DNA from: Terriglobales bacterium | GTDB taxonomy: Bacteria > Acidobacteriota > Terriglobia > Terriglobales > Acidobacteriaceae | Length of the DNA stretch: 64,000 nucleotides | NCBI GenBank assembly: GCA_025462725.1 | Contig: JAOAPE010000011.1 | Coordinates: forward strand, 248,001 to 312,000 | Direction: 5' to 3' | Shown: positions 1-9,153 of the stretch, one piece after another | How positions within the stretch are numbered: position 1 is the first letter of the stretch | How the letters are laid out: each line of letters begins with the position of its first letter | Notes under the pieces: model-generated | Told to the model about the DNA's origin: nothing | The model's input: only the letters and a program-made list of their open reading frames with translations | The model's database searches: none | Program-made: the position numbers and the translations under genes

Positions 1-19
1 TCCGGTTTTGAGGTGTCCA

Positions 20-739
20 GTGAGAATCATGCACGCAGTTTTTGCAGTGATATTTTCCATCTGCGCGTTTGCGCAGGAGCAAACGTCTGCTGCGCCAGCA
101 GCGCAACAAGGCCGTCAAGACAGAGGCCAGAGGTTTCCGGGTGCTCGCGGAGGAGGAGGCGGATTTCTGGGAAACGGGACAAGCGGAACCATTTCCGAGA
201 TCAAGGGCAACGTGCTTACGCTAAAGGGCGCTGAAGGCAAGACCTTCGCCGTAAAAATCGGTGACAACGCCAGATTGATCGGAAAAGATCGGGCGCAGAT
301 ATCACTAAAGGATCTAAAGGTTGGAGATTATGCGACTGCAGGTGGACAGCCGGGCACCGATGGCGTGATTGAAGCGCGAGTCGTGATGCTGATGGATGAA
401 GAGGCAGTGAAGCGCATGAAAGATGCGCAAGCCAACATGGGCAAAACGATGATAGCGGGCGAAGTGAAAGGGATCAACGAAACGAAGATCACGGTGCAGC
501 GAATGGATGGGCAGACACAGGTGATCGAGGTGGATGAGAACACGTCCCTGAAGAAGATGGGCGAGAGCATCACTCTGGCAGACATCAAAGTGGGCGATCG
601 AATCTCCGGGCCTGGGGAATTGAAAGGTGGAGTGTTCGTTGCGAAAGAACTGCGAGTAGGGCAGATGGGCGCTGGAGGACAACAAAGACGTTCAGGCCAG
701 ATGGACCGACCAGCAGAAAGCAAGCCTGACAAACCGTAA
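20..739 (+). CDS. Secreted DUF5666-type beta-barrel-repeat protein
   Basis: A 239-residue exported protein of unknown function. A short signal peptide (hydrophobic stretch HAVFAVIFSICAFA, then AQEQ) is followed by a Gln/Gly-rich linker and two similar beta-rich modules (about residues 55-125 and 145-215) with alternating G-x-V and T-x-I patterns typical of DUF5666/OB-like domains. I prefer the GTG at 20: a GAGG lies 6 bases upstream and it adds an Arg before the hydrophobic core. TTG at 8 and ATG at 29 are alternatives. The stop overlaps the next start (TAATG), so it is translationally coupled to the barrel protein that follows. Family assignment is by pattern only. Confidence 0.75.
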   Translation: MRIMHAVFAVIFSICAFAQEQTSAAPAAQQGRQDRGQRFPGARGGGGGFLGNGTSGTISEIKGNVLTLKGAEGKTFAVKIGDNARLIGKDRAQISLKDLKVGDYATAGGQPGTDGVIEARVVMLMDEEAVKRMKDAQANMGKTMIAGEVKGINETKITVQRMDGQTQVIEVDENTSLKKMGESITLADIKVGDRISGPGELKGGVFVAKELRVGQMGAGGQQRRSGQMDRPAESKPDKP

Positions 740-3700
740 TGCAAGAATCCCTCAAAATTTTGGGCATGGTTGGAGCGTGCGCGATGACGCTCACGCAGGC
801 GCTCGCGCAGCAGAGTGCGCCGACACAGGTCGCTGAGGCTTCTGCGGTGGTGGCAAAGGCGCCGGGAAAAATTGTGGGGTCAGTAAAGTCAGGTGGCGTT
901 CCGCTGCCGGGCGTTGCTGTTTCCGCAGCGAACACGCTTACAGGAAAGAAAGTATTCACGGCAACTGCGGCAGATGGGAGTTTTTCAATCCCCATTGCGA
1001 GCAGAGGGCGATGGGTGGTGCGCGCAGAACTAGCAGCATTCGCGCCGATCACGAAAGAGATCGTATTCAGCGCGGAGACGCTGGGCACAACTCAGCAGGC
1101 TGACCTTGAAATGATCCTGCTCTCACGTCAGCAGAAGATACAAGACCAACAGCAGACGCAATCGGCCGAGCAGCAGATCGCGAATGCGGTCGCGAGCGGT
1201 GGGTTCCAGAATCTTGGATTAACGCAGTCAGAAGCGATCACCGGAAACGAAAACAGCGCGGGCGGCGCAGGGCAACAGCAAAGTAATGGGGAATCGCTGG
1301 CAAACGCCATGCCCGTGGCGGCGATGGGCGGAAACGCTGCGGCGGATTCCGTGTCCGTCACAGGCAACATGGGGCGCACGGAGAACTTCAGCTTCGATGA
1401 AGGTGAACTCCGGCAGCGCATGGATGATGCGCGCGCTCAAGGTGGAGCGTTCCAGATCGGCGGCAACCAAGGTCAGTTCGGTGGCGGTGGAGGCGGTGGT
1501 GGCTTCGGTGGCGGTCCGGGTGGCGGCGGGATAACGATCGCTGGCGCGGGCGGTGCAGGTGGAAGATTCCGGGGCATTGACATCAACAAACCGCATGGGC
1601 AGCTTTATTACAACTTCGGGAATTCGGCGCTAGATGCGCGTCCGTATTCGCTCAACGGAGTCGGGGCAGAGAAGCCCAGTTATTCGCAAAGCCGATACGG
1701 CGCGACGATTGGCGGGCCGCTGAATATCCCACATATATATGAGGGCGGCACCAAGACAATGTACTTCCTCAACTATGTGGGGCAAACGGTTGCAAATCCT
1801 TTCGACGTGTTCGCAACCGTGCCGACGCTGCTAGAGCGGAGTGGGGATTTTTCGCAGACGCGTATCCGCAGCGGAGTGAATGCGGGAAACTTTGTGACGA
1901 TTTACGACCCGGTCACGCATTTGCCTATTCCGGGAAATAAGTTGACGTCGATCAATCCGGCGGCGCAGGGATTGCTGAGTTTTTTTCCGCTGCCGAACCA
2001 GCCGGGCAGCACGCAGAATTTTCATGATGTGGATTCGTCAAACACGAATTCCCAGAACGTAAACTTCCGGCTGAATCATACTTTTGGCGAGCCAGTGAGA
2101 CGACAGCCGGGAGCGCGCGGCGCTGGCGGTGGTCGGGGAGGGCGCGGAGGCGGAAGTCAAAAGTCCCTCAACCTGGCCTTCAACTACAGGACGAGCAGTT
2201 CCGATGTGAAAAATTATTCGCCGTTCCTGGGTGGCGCGTCTAGCGCGCATGGTTACAACATCAATGTTGGATACGTGCAGCCATTCCATGGACTGATCAC
2301 GAGGACGGGTTTCGTCATCAACAACAATCACATTGAGTCAGCCGGGCAGTACGCGAATGTGACTGACGTGGAAAATGCATTGGGCATTGCGGGTGTTTCC
2401 ACCAACCCCTTTGATTTTGGCGTGCCTACGCTTTCATTCACGAACTATAGCGGGTTGAGGGATGTAACTCCGCAGTTGCGCGATGACCTCACGTGGCAAC
2501 TGACAGAGAGCGTTTCGTGGAACCACAAGAAACACAATGTGCGATTCGGCGGGGATTTCCATCGGTCAGGCGAGGATCTTCGGTCGAACAGTAATCCGCG
2601 CGGAAGCTTTACTTTTACGGGAATCTCGACTGCGCTGGCGGCAACGAGCGGAACTGGATACGACTTCGCCGATTTCCTCTTGGGAAGGGCGCAACAGACG
2701 GCGGTGCAGTTCAGTCCGAACACTTATCACTACAACAACAATTCCTACAATCTGTTCGTGCAAGATGACTGGCGAGCGCGCGGGAAACTGACGCTCAATT
2801 TCGGACTGCGCTATGAGTATGTGTCGCCATGGAGCGAGAGCGGGAACCGCATCGTCAATCTTGATGCGGCGCCGGGATTCACCTCCGTGGCAGCAGTGCA
2901 GCCGGGGCAGGTGGGGCCGTTCACGGGAGCCTTTCCCGTGTCGCTAGTGAATCCTGACCGAAACAATTTCGCGCCGCGTGTGGGGATCGCATGGAGTCCG
3001 CGGAAGAAGACGGTCATCCGCGCGGGATATGGAGTGAATTACAACCTGGGACAGTATGGGTCGATCATCCAGCAGCTTGCGAACCAGCCTCCATTCGCGT
3101 TCACGGAGACGAACACAGCGACTGCTGCGACGCCGCTTACATTACAAAATGGATTTCCTGCTGCTCCCACAGGGCTGACGAATAATTTCGGTGTCGATAA
3201 AAATTATCGGCTGGGGTATTCGCAGACATGGAACGTGAATGTGCAGCAAGAAGTGCTGAGCGGGATGGTCGTCAACCTGGATTACACAGGCACGAAGGGC
3301 GCGAGCCTGGATCTGGAGCGCGCGCCGAATCGAGGGTCGGCGGGATTGCAATTGAACAACGTGCAGGCATTCATATGGGAGTCGTCTGGCGCGGATTCGA
3401 TCCTCCATGCAGGGACACTGCGAGTGCGCAAGCGGATGCAGCATGGAATATCGTTCGGCGGGAGCTATACGTATTCGAAGTCGATCGATGATGCGTCGAG
3501 CATTGGCGGCGGAGCTGTGGTGGTCGCGCAAAACGACCAGAACCTTGCAGCGGAACGTGGACTCTCAAGTTTTGATCAGCGGCATCGCTTCACAGCCGAT
3601 TACAACTACGAGTTGCCGTGGGGCACGAACAAGCATTGGCTGAACTCGCAGAACTGGGCGGGAAAGACATTCGGCGATTGGTCATTCAATGGATCAGTGA

Positions 3701-4119
3701 CCGTCGCCAGCGGGACTCCGTTCACGGCGCGAGTGGTGGGAGACTTCACAGACGTGGCGCGGGGAACCAATGGCACGCTTCGCGCAAACTACAACGGGCA
3801 GCCCATCTATCTTTCCGATCCGACGCTGCAACTCTGGTTCAATACCGCTGCGTTCAGTGTTCCCACCGCGGGAGCATTCGGGAACTCCGCGCGGAACATG
3901 ATCATAGGTCCGGGGACATTCAGCGTTAACACGTCATTGAGCAAGACGATTCCAATCAGGGATTCGAAGGCGTTTGAATTCAGGGCGTCGGCGACGAATC
4001 TTTTCAATCACCCAAATTATTCGAGCATCGACGCGGTTGTGAACTCGCCGACATTCGGCAGAGTGGTGAGTGTAGGCAGCATGCGCAAGATGCAGATACA
4101 AACGCGGTTCCGGTTCTGA
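739..4119 (+). CDS. TonB-dependent receptor-like outer-membrane protein (CarboxypepD_reg + Oar-type barrel)
   Basis: An 1126-residue outer-membrane protein. Order seen: signal peptide ending ALAQQ; carboxypeptidase-regulatory-like Ig fold (about 45-120, GSVKSGGVPLPGVAVSA); a plug-like region interrupted by a long Gly-rich tract (about 243-280); then a large beta-barrel rich in aromatic/Asn strands (for example NLFVQDDW, LTLNFGLRYEYVSPW) ending in the aromatic C-terminal strand TRFRF typical of barrels inserted by BamA. Members of this family are abundant in Acidobacteriota and Myxococcota (Oar) and are thought to import or export oligosaccharides or proteins; the substrate cannot be read here. 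No TonB box was identified with certainty. It overlaps both neighbours by one base. Confidence 0.9.
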   Translation: MQESLKILGMVGACAMTLTQALAQQSAPTQVAEASAVVAKAPGKIVGSVKSGGVPLPGVAVSAANTLTGKKVFTATAADGSFSIPIASRGRWVVRAELAAFAPITKEIVFSAETLGTTQQADLEMILLSRQQKIQDQQQTQSAEQQIANAVASGGFQNLGLTQSEAITGNENSAGGAGQQQSNGESLANAMPVAAMGGNAAADSVSVTGNMGRTENFSFDEGELRQRMDDARAQGGAFQIGGNQGQFGGGGGGGGFGGGPGGGGITIAGAGGAGGRFRGIDINKPHGQLYYNFGNSALDARPYSLNGVGAEKPSYSQSRYGATIGGPLNIPHIYEGGTKTMYFLNYVGQTVANPFDVFATVPTLLERSGDFSQTRIRSGVNAGNFVTIYDPVTHLPIPGNKLTSINPAAQGLLSFFPLPNQPGSTQNFHDVDSSNTNSQNVNFRLNHTFGEPVRRQPGARGAGGGRGGRGGGSQKSLNLAFNYRTSSSDVKNYSPFLGGASSAHGYNINVGYVQPFHGLITRTGFVINNNHIESAGQYANVTDVENALGIAGVSTNPFDFGVPTLSFTNYSGLRDVTPQLRDDLTWQLTESVSWNHKKHNVRFGGDFHRSGEDLRSNSNPRGSFTFTGISTALAATSGTGYDFADFLLGRAQQTAVQFSPNTYHYNNNSYNLFVQDDWRARGKLTLNFGLRYEYVSPWSESGNRIVNLDAAPGFTSVAAVQPGQVGPFTGAFPVSLVNPDRNNFAPRVGIAWSPRKKTVIRAGYGVNYNLGQYGSIIQQLANQPPFAFTETNTATAATPLTLQNGFPAAPTGLTNNFGVDKNYRLGYSQTWNVNVQQEVLSGMVVNLDYTGTKGASLDLERAPNRGSAGLQLNNVQAFIWESSGADSILHAGTLRVRKRMQHGISFGGSYTYSKSIDDASSIGGGAVVVAQNDQNLAAERGLSSFDQRHRFTADYNYELPWGTNKHWLNSQNWAGKTFGDWSFNGSVTVASGTPFTARVVGDFTDVARGTNGTLRANYNGQPIYLSDPTLQLWFNTAAFSVPTAGAFGNSARNMIIGPGTFSVNTSLSKTIPIRDSKAFEFRASATNLFNHPNYSSIDAVVNSPTFGRVVSVGSMRKMQIQTRFRF

Positions 4120-6275
4120 TGAGATTGCTGAGAAAAAAATCGGCAGCTTTGGTTGTGATGGCGGTGCTGATGGTGGGCGCGTCCGGGCAGGACGTCGCGA
4201 AACCGGCTGCGGGAAATCAGAGTGGGCAGCAGGAGTTTACGTTCAAGTCCACCAGCGATACCGTGCTGGTGAACGTTGTTGTGCGCGATAAGAGGGGAAA
4301 TCTTGTACGGGGGCTGAAGCAGGAAGATTTCACGCTACTGGAAGATGGCAAACAGCAACACGTTTCCGCTTTCGATTTTGAACAGATCGATATGGCGGTT
4401 ACCAGCGCCGAACCGACGGTGGTCCCCGAGGCTAAAGAAAAAGCCGTCGCCACCAAAGCGCAGCCGCTGGCGCCGCTAAATACGACGAAGCTTGATTCCA
4501 ATAACAAACGGTTGATCGTTTTATTTTTCGACTTCACCGGAATGGAAGTGGAAGAGGTCAACCGGTCTGTAGATTCAGCGCAGAAGTATGTGAGCAGCCA
4601 AATGCAACCGGCTGACCTGGTTGCGGTGATCTCGTTCAGTTCGTCATTGCGGGTAGAGCAAGATTTCACAAGCGACAAGATTGCTTTGCAAAAGACGCTG
4701 ACGCGATTCGGCGGAACCAGCGGCGCGGGATATTCCGCGGGTACAACCGGCGATTCCGATGGCACGCCTGATACGGGCACTGCGTTCAACGCGGACGACA
4801 GCGATTTCAATACCTTCAATGCGGACCGAAAGCTGCAAGCAATGCAAGCGCTTTCAGATGCGCTGGCAAAGATTCAGCAGAAGAAGTCTGTGATCTATTT
4901 CAGCGGCGGATTGCAGCAGAACGGAATCGAGAACCAGTCACAATTGCGAGCGACGATCAATTCAGCAATCAGGGGAAATGTTGTGATCTATTCCGTTGAT
5001 GCCCCGGGATTGCAAGCCATGGTACCGGGCGGAACGGCGGAGACGGCGAGCGTTCGTGGCACCGGCGCATTTACGGGAGCGAGCATGCGTTCCGCATACG
5101 ATGCGAATTTTGGCGCGACGGAGACTTTGTCCACCTTGGCGAAGGACACCGGCGGGAAGGCATTTCTGGACACCAATGATTTCGGCGGCGTGTTCACGCA
5201 GGTGCAGCAAGATACTTCTGCGTATTACGTGCTCAGTTACCGTAGTTCGAATTTGTTGAAGGATGGGCGCTACCGCAAGATCACGGTTAAGACTGGGCTC
5301 AAAGACGTGAAGCTGGAATACCGCACGGGCTATTATGCGCCACGGGATTTCGCGCACTTCAAGAAAGAAGACCGCGAAGAGCAGATGCAGACGGAACTCA
5401 ATTCCGACCTGCCGGCAACGGATTTCCCGGTGTTCCTGGCGGCTGCATACTTCCGTTTGAGCGATGACCGGTATTTTGTTCCGGTGTCACTGGTGGTGCC
5501 GGGTTCGGAGATACCGTTCGTTGATGCCGCCAATCAGGACAAGGCATCACTGGATGTGATCGGCAGTGTGAGAGTTGCGGACACGAAATTCCCCATCGCG
5601 AATGTCCGGGAGACAGTGAAGCTGGCTCTCGATAAGACGCAAAATGTTTCGCGCAAGAACGTGCAATACAACACGGGATTCATTCTGGCGCCGGGCGAGT
5701 ATCACGTGAAGCTCGTGGTGCGCGAGAACCAGACTGGAAAACTGGCGTCGTTTGAAACGGACCTCAACATCCCGGACTTGCGCAAACAGCAGCAGAAGAA
5801 AGGCGTGCGCATGAGTTCGGTCGTGCTGAGCGCGCAGATGAAACCTGCGACGAAGTCGCAAAAGGACAATCCACTTTCAAGAAACGGACAGGAACTGATC
5901 CCGAACATCAGCCATGTGTTTACTCCTGACCAGCATCTCTATGTTTACTACGAAGTCTATGACCCGGAGAAGGCGAAGGTAGAAGGGAACGCTGACGCCG
6001 GTGCTCCAAAGGTGAAGAACCCAGTGCGCGTGATCTCAAGCGTGGAATTCCTGCGCGATGACGTAAAGACATTCGAGACGCCGGTGCTGGAAGTGCGTGA
6101 GCTCTCGTCTGAGCGTAAAGCGGCAGTGTTTCAAATCGATGTGCCGTTGCAGAAGCTGCGTCCGGGATATTACATGTGCCAATTGAACATCGTGGACGAC
6201 ACGAGTGGCACGTTCATCTTTCCGCGTTTTCCCATCCTGATCAAACCTGAGGCGATCGCAGCCGCGAAGCCGTAG
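4119..6275 (+). CDS. VWFA-related acidobacterial domain protein
   Basis: A 718-residue secreted protein. The signal peptide (LVVMAVLMVGASGQ) precedes an N-terminal module (about 40-90; VNVVVRDKRGNLVRGL, FTLLEDGKQQ) and a von Willebrand A-like domain (about 125-350) with a degenerate MIDAS: FFDFTGM stands where DxSxS is expected. The C-terminal half has beta-sandwich repeats. The start overlaps the preceding stop (TGATG), making a three-gene coupled unit with the DUF5666 and barrel proteins. The family (VWFA-related acidobacterial domain) is expanded in Acidobacteriota; its role is unknown, and a part in surface adhesion or secretion is only inference. Confidence 0.88.
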   Translation: MRLLRKKSAALVVMAVLMVGASGQDVAKPAAGNQSGQQEFTFKSTSDTVLVNVVVRDKRGNLVRGLKQEDFTLLEDGKQQHVSAFDFEQIDMAVTSAEPTVVPEAKEKAVATKAQPLAPLNTTKLDSNNKRLIVLFFDFTGMEVEEVNRSVDSAQKYVSSQMQPADLVAVISFSSSLRVEQDFTSDKIALQKTLTRFGGTSGAGYSAGTTGDSDGTPDTGTAFNADDSDFNTFNADRKLQAMQALSDALAKIQQKKSVIYFSGGLQQNGIENQSQLRATINSAIRGNVVIYSVDAPGLQAMVPGGTAETASVRGTGAFTGASMRSAYDANFGATETLSTLAKDTGGKAFLDTNDFGGVFTQVQQDTSAYYVLSYRSSNLLKDGRYRKITVKTGLKDVKLEYRTGYYAPRDFAHFKKEDREEQMQTELNSDLPATDFPVFLAAAYFRLSDDRYFVPVSLVVPGSEIPFVDAANQDKASLDVIGSVRVADTKFPIANVRETVKLALDKTQNVSRKNVQYNTGFILAPGEYHVKLVVRENQTGKLASFETDLNIPDLRKQQQKKGVRMSSVVLSAQMKPATKSQKDNPLSRNGQELIPNISHVFTPDQHLYVYYEVYDPEKAKVEGNADAGAPKVKNPVRVISSVEFLRDDVKTFETPVLEVRELSSERKAAVFQIDVPLQKLRPGYYMCQLNIVDDTSGTFIFPRFPILIKPEAIAAAKP

Positions 6276-6301
6276 ATCTTTCTACGTTCGCTGACAACGC
6301 C

Positions 6302-6337
6302 TGCGCGCTTCCGAACAGCGGTTCTCAAAAGCGGACA
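6302..6337 (+). promoter_or_regulatory. Candidate tandem enhancer sites for a sigma-54 activator
   Basis: Two 16-base sites, 6302-6317 (ending CCGAACA) and 6322-6337 (ending GCGGACA), start exactly 20 bp apart and lie about 100-120 bp upstream of the predicted start point. They resemble the better palindrome at 9013-9028 (TGTTCGATATCGGACA), mainly in the CGGACA half. The same 20-bp spacing is found at the second promoter. Binding by the NtrC-class regulator encoded at 16467-17897 is inferred. Confidence 0.4.
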
Positions 6338-6396
6338 GCGTCAGTGCCGCGCGTCTGCTTCCCTTCCTTATTTTTCAGCGACTTGGAATTCCAAAG

Positions 6397-6413
6397 TTGG
6401 CTGGTTGATTGCA
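6397..6413 (+). promoter_or_regulatory. Sigma-54 (-24/-12) promoter
   Basis: TTGGCTGGTTGATTGCA has GG at 6399-6400 and GC at 6411-6412 with the required 10 bases between, and full matches to TGGC and TTGCA. Predicted start of transcription is near 6424, 36 bases before the ATG of the orphan permease. The rest of the 184-base gap before that gene holds the candidate enhancer sites. Confidence 0.7.
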
Positions 6414-6459
6414 CTTGTTGATATCGTAACTTCCTTCCAATCCTGCCGTCTAAGAGGGA

Positions 6460-8934
6460 ATGATGGAAACGCTAGTACAAGACGTGCGTTATGCAATCCG
6501 AAATTTTGCCAAGACCAAGGGCGTGACGATCGTCGCCATTGTCACTCTGGCTCTGGGCATTGGCGCGAACACCGCGATATTCAGCGTGATCAATGCGGTG
6601 CTATTGCAGCCGCTGCCTTTCCATGAACCGGGACAGTTAGTGCGGATGTACGAGACGGAAGCGGCGCCCGGAGAATATCCGATCAATGGCATGGATTACC
6701 TCGACTGGAAACGCGAGAACAAGAGTTTCCAGGACATGAGCTTCTTCAGTTGGACGCACAATATGAACCTGAGCGGCGATGGCAGCGCGCAGCAGGTGTC
6801 CGCGGTGCCGACAGAATGGAATTTCTTCTCGGTGATCGGCGCGCAGCCGATGCTGGGAAGAACGTTTGTATCAGGCGAAGACCAATCGGCTGACTCTCGG
6901 CTTGCGATCCTGAGCTTCGGACTGTGGCGGAGCATGTTCAATTCGGATCCCAACGTCCTGAACAAGACGGTGGAGTTGGACGCTGCGAAGTACACGGTGA
7001 TCGGAGTGATGGGGCCGACTTTTCGTTTTCCATCCGACGCGCAGATATGGGTGCCCGCCGACATGACTTCGAAGGGCATCGGGCCGCGAGGAAATCACGG
7101 GCCTGGTGCAATCGGAAGATTGAAACCGGGAATAACGGTGGAGCAGGCGAAAGCCGACTTGAACGTCATCTCCGCGCGGCTGGAACAACAATTCCCGGAC
7201 ACAAATCACAAAGTGAGCGCAATTGTTTATTCGCTCCATGACACGTTGGTAGGCAAGTCGCGCGACTCGCTGATGATGATGCTGTGGGCCGTGCTGCTAG
7301 TGCTGCTTATTGCGTGCGCGAACGTGGCCAATCTACTGCTTTCGCGAGCTGTGGCGAGACAACGCGAGATGGCGGTGCGCTGCGCGATGGGAGCAAGTCG
7401 ATTCCGCCTTGTTCGCCAACTGCTGACGGAAAGCGTTTTGCTCAGCGTGACGGGAGGCATTCTTGGGTTAGGCCTCGCTGCTGCGTGGATCAAGCTGTTG
7501 ACGAGCATGAAGAGCTTGGCGATTCCGGCTACGAACCCGGTGCAGATGAACATGACGGTATTGCTGTTTACGCTGGTTGTCGCAGTGGGATCGGGGATTC
7601 TCTTCGGAATGATTCCAGCGCTGCAGACTTCCAGCCCGGATCTGTACGAGGACCTCAAGGGTGGGGCGGGCAACACAGCAACGGCAGGAAAACAGAAACG
7701 GTTCACGAGCAATCTACTGGTAATCGCGGAAGTCGGATTTTCACTACTACTGTTGATCTCCGCGGGGCTGCTGTTGAAAGACTTTCGGACGATGCGGACG
7801 ACGAACATCGGCGTCCGCACTGATCATGTATGGACTGCTGCATTGCGATTGCCGCCGGCAAAATATGGAAAGCAAGAACAACAATTCCAAGTAGCACAAG
7901 CCATTCTTGAAAAAGTGCAGAACGTTCCCGGAGTAGAGACGGCGAGCATCAGCGACAGACTTCCGCTTTATGGTGGAGTCAATGGGTACATCCACCTTCC
8001 TGGACATGAGAACGAGCGACAAGGTGGACGCCTGGTGGAGAGCCACAACGTATCTCCGGAGTATTTTTCAGCGCTGAACATCGCGGTGGAGCAAGGCCGC
8101 TCGTTCAATCAGGAGGACCTCGACAACGAGATCCGGTTGGATGTGCAGGTAAGGGAGCTAACCAAGGATGGCGCGCCGCTCACGCCTGAACAGACAAAGA
8201 GCATGGTCTATCGTTCCGTCATTAACAGCACTATGGCGAAGCATTTCTGGCCGGGGCAGAACCCTGTAGGGCAGTTATATACGGGCAACGCGAGAAGCCC
8301 CTGGCACCAAGTGGTGGGCGTGGTTGCCGACGTTAAACAATGGGGACTGACGAACGAAGCGCAGCCTGAAACGTATGACGTCTTCGACGGGCAATCGGGT
8401 TTCTTTCTGGTGATTCACACGAAGGTTGATCCAGCGAGCATCACGAGCGCGGTGAGACAAGCGGTGGGCAGCGTCGACTCGGGATTGCCGCTGTTTCGGA
8501 TACGCACCATGCAAGACCTCGTAAATGACAATTCCGCGGGCGCGCAATTCGTGACAACTCTGCTGGGCGTATTCGCAGGATTGGCGCTGGTGCTTGCGGC
8601 AATCGGGATCTACGGAGTTCTCTCTTATCTCGTAACCCAGCGCACGCGAGAGATCGGTATCCGCATGGCTTTAGGAGCGACGCCGGGGAATGTCCTGCGA
8701 TTGGTACTGGCTCATGGCCTAAAGCTGGCGATTTGTGGGTTTCTTATCGGTGGTTTCGGCGCATACGCTACGCGGAAGGTCATCGCGAGTTCGCTGCTCA
8801 TGATCAAAGCGGAAGACCCGCTGATCTTCCTGGGCACGCCATTGTTGCTGCTATTCATAGCAGTCTTGGCGTGTTTGATCCCGGCATCGCGGGCGGCGAG
8901 GATCAGTCCGCTGGTGGCGTTGCGAGAAGATTAA
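6460..8934 (+). CDS. ADOP-type MacB-like ABC transporter permease
   Basis: An 824-residue inner-membrane permease. First TM helix near residues 20-45 (IVTLALGIGANTAIF), periplasmic MacB_PCD domain, three TM helices of a first FtsX unit (about 270-400), a second periplasmic domain, and a terminal FtsX unit (about 690-815) with REIGIRMALGA. This duplicated layout, without a fused ATPase, is that of acidobacterial duplicated orphan permeases; MacB-type systems are mechanotransmitters driving export through a TolC channel. It has its own sigma-54 promoter and a terminator directly behind it, but is presumably part of the same system as the genes from 9154 on. ATG at 6463 is an equally possible start. 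Confidence 0.9.
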   Translation: MMETLVQDVRYAIRNFAKTKGVTIVAIVTLALGIGANTAIFSVINAVLLQPLPFHEPGQLVRMYETEAAPGEYPINGMDYLDWKRENKSFQDMSFFSWTHNMNLSGDGSAQQVSAVPTEWNFFSVIGAQPMLGRTFVSGEDQSADSRLAILSFGLWRSMFNSDPNVLNKTVELDAAKYTVIGVMGPTFRFPSDAQIWVPADMTSKGIGPRGNHGPGAIGRLKPGITVEQAKADLNVISARLEQQFPDTNHKVSAIVYSLHDTLVGKSRDSLMMMLWAVLLVLLIACANVANLLLSRAVARQREMAVRCAMGASRFRLVRQLLTESVLLSVTGGILGLGLAAAWIKLLTSMKSLAIPATNPVQMNMTVLLFTLVVAVGSGILFGMIPALQTSSPDLYEDLKGGAGNTATAGKQKRFTSNLLVIAEVGFSLLLLISAGLLLKDFRTMRTTNIGVRTDHVWTAALRLPPAKYGKQEQQFQVAQAILEKVQNVPGVETASISDRLPLYGGVNGYIHLPGHENERQGGRLVESHNVSPEYFSALNIAVEQGRSFNQEDLDNEIRLDVQVRELTKDGAPLTPEQTKSMVYRSVINSTMAKHFWPGQNPVGQLYTGNARSPWHQVVGVVADVKQWGLTNEAQPETYDVFDGQSGFFLVIHTKVDPASITSAVRQAVGSVDSGLPLFRIRTMQDLVNDNSAGAQFVTTLLGVFAGLALVLAAIGIYGVLSYLVTQRTREIGIRMALGATPGNVLRLVLAHGLKLAICGFLIGGFGAYATRKVIASSLLMIKAEDPLIFLGTPLLLLFIAVLACLIPASRAARISPLVALRED

Positions 8935-8951
8935 ACAAGTTCACTCCTCCA

Positions 8952-8978
8952 GGGCGGCTTTAGGGGCCGCCCTTTTTT
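8952..8978 (+). terminator. Rho-independent terminator
   Basis: A perfect 7-bp stem GGGCGGC/GCCGCCC with a 7-base loop is followed by six T. It starts 18 bases after the permease stop codon and separates that gene from the fusion-protein operon. Confidence 0.9.
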
Positions 8979-9012
8979 GTCTAAAAAAGCTCATCCAGAA
9001 GGAATGTTTAGG

Positions 9013-9048
9013 TGTTCGATATCGGACACTTTCTTGCGTTAGCGGACA
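9013..9048 (+). promoter_or_regulatory. Candidate enhancer palindrome plus partial second copy
   Basis: TGTTCGATATCGGACA (9013-9028) is a 16-bp palindrome with one mismatched pair. A related site at 9033-9048 (ending AGCGGACA, 11 of 16 identical) begins 20 bp further on. They sit about 100-135 bp upstream of the predicted sigma-54 start point, the usual place for activator binding. Confidence 0.5.
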
Positions 9049-9120
9049 GTAAGTAGGTTTAAACTAGACGCAGGAGTCGGATAAACCACTTTATTTCAAT
9101 CGGTTACGGTTGATTTCAAT

Positions 9121-9137
9121 TTGGCAAGGAGCTTGCG
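9121..9137 (+). promoter_or_regulatory. Sigma-54 (-24/-12) promoter
   Basis: TTGGCAAGGAGCTTGCG has GG at 9123-9124 and GC at 9135-9136 with 10 bases between. The start point would be about 9148, only some 6 bases before the ATG at 9154, so the transcript would be almost leaderless. No Shine-Dalgarno sequence is seen before that ATG. The TTG at 9121 lies inside this promoter and is not the start codon. Confidence 0.7.
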
Positions 9138-9153
9138 TTACAACAATAAAGAT

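Noticed and set aside
314-1088. Long minus-strand frames under the first genes
   Set aside because: They are shadows of strongly coding plus-strand genes, with unnatural Ser/Thr/Pro/His-rich translations.
9121-9153. TTG at 9121 as start of the adaptor gene
   Set aside because: It lies inside the sigma-54 promoter and upstream of the predicted transcript start; ATG 9154 gives a normal basic N-terminus before the TM helix.
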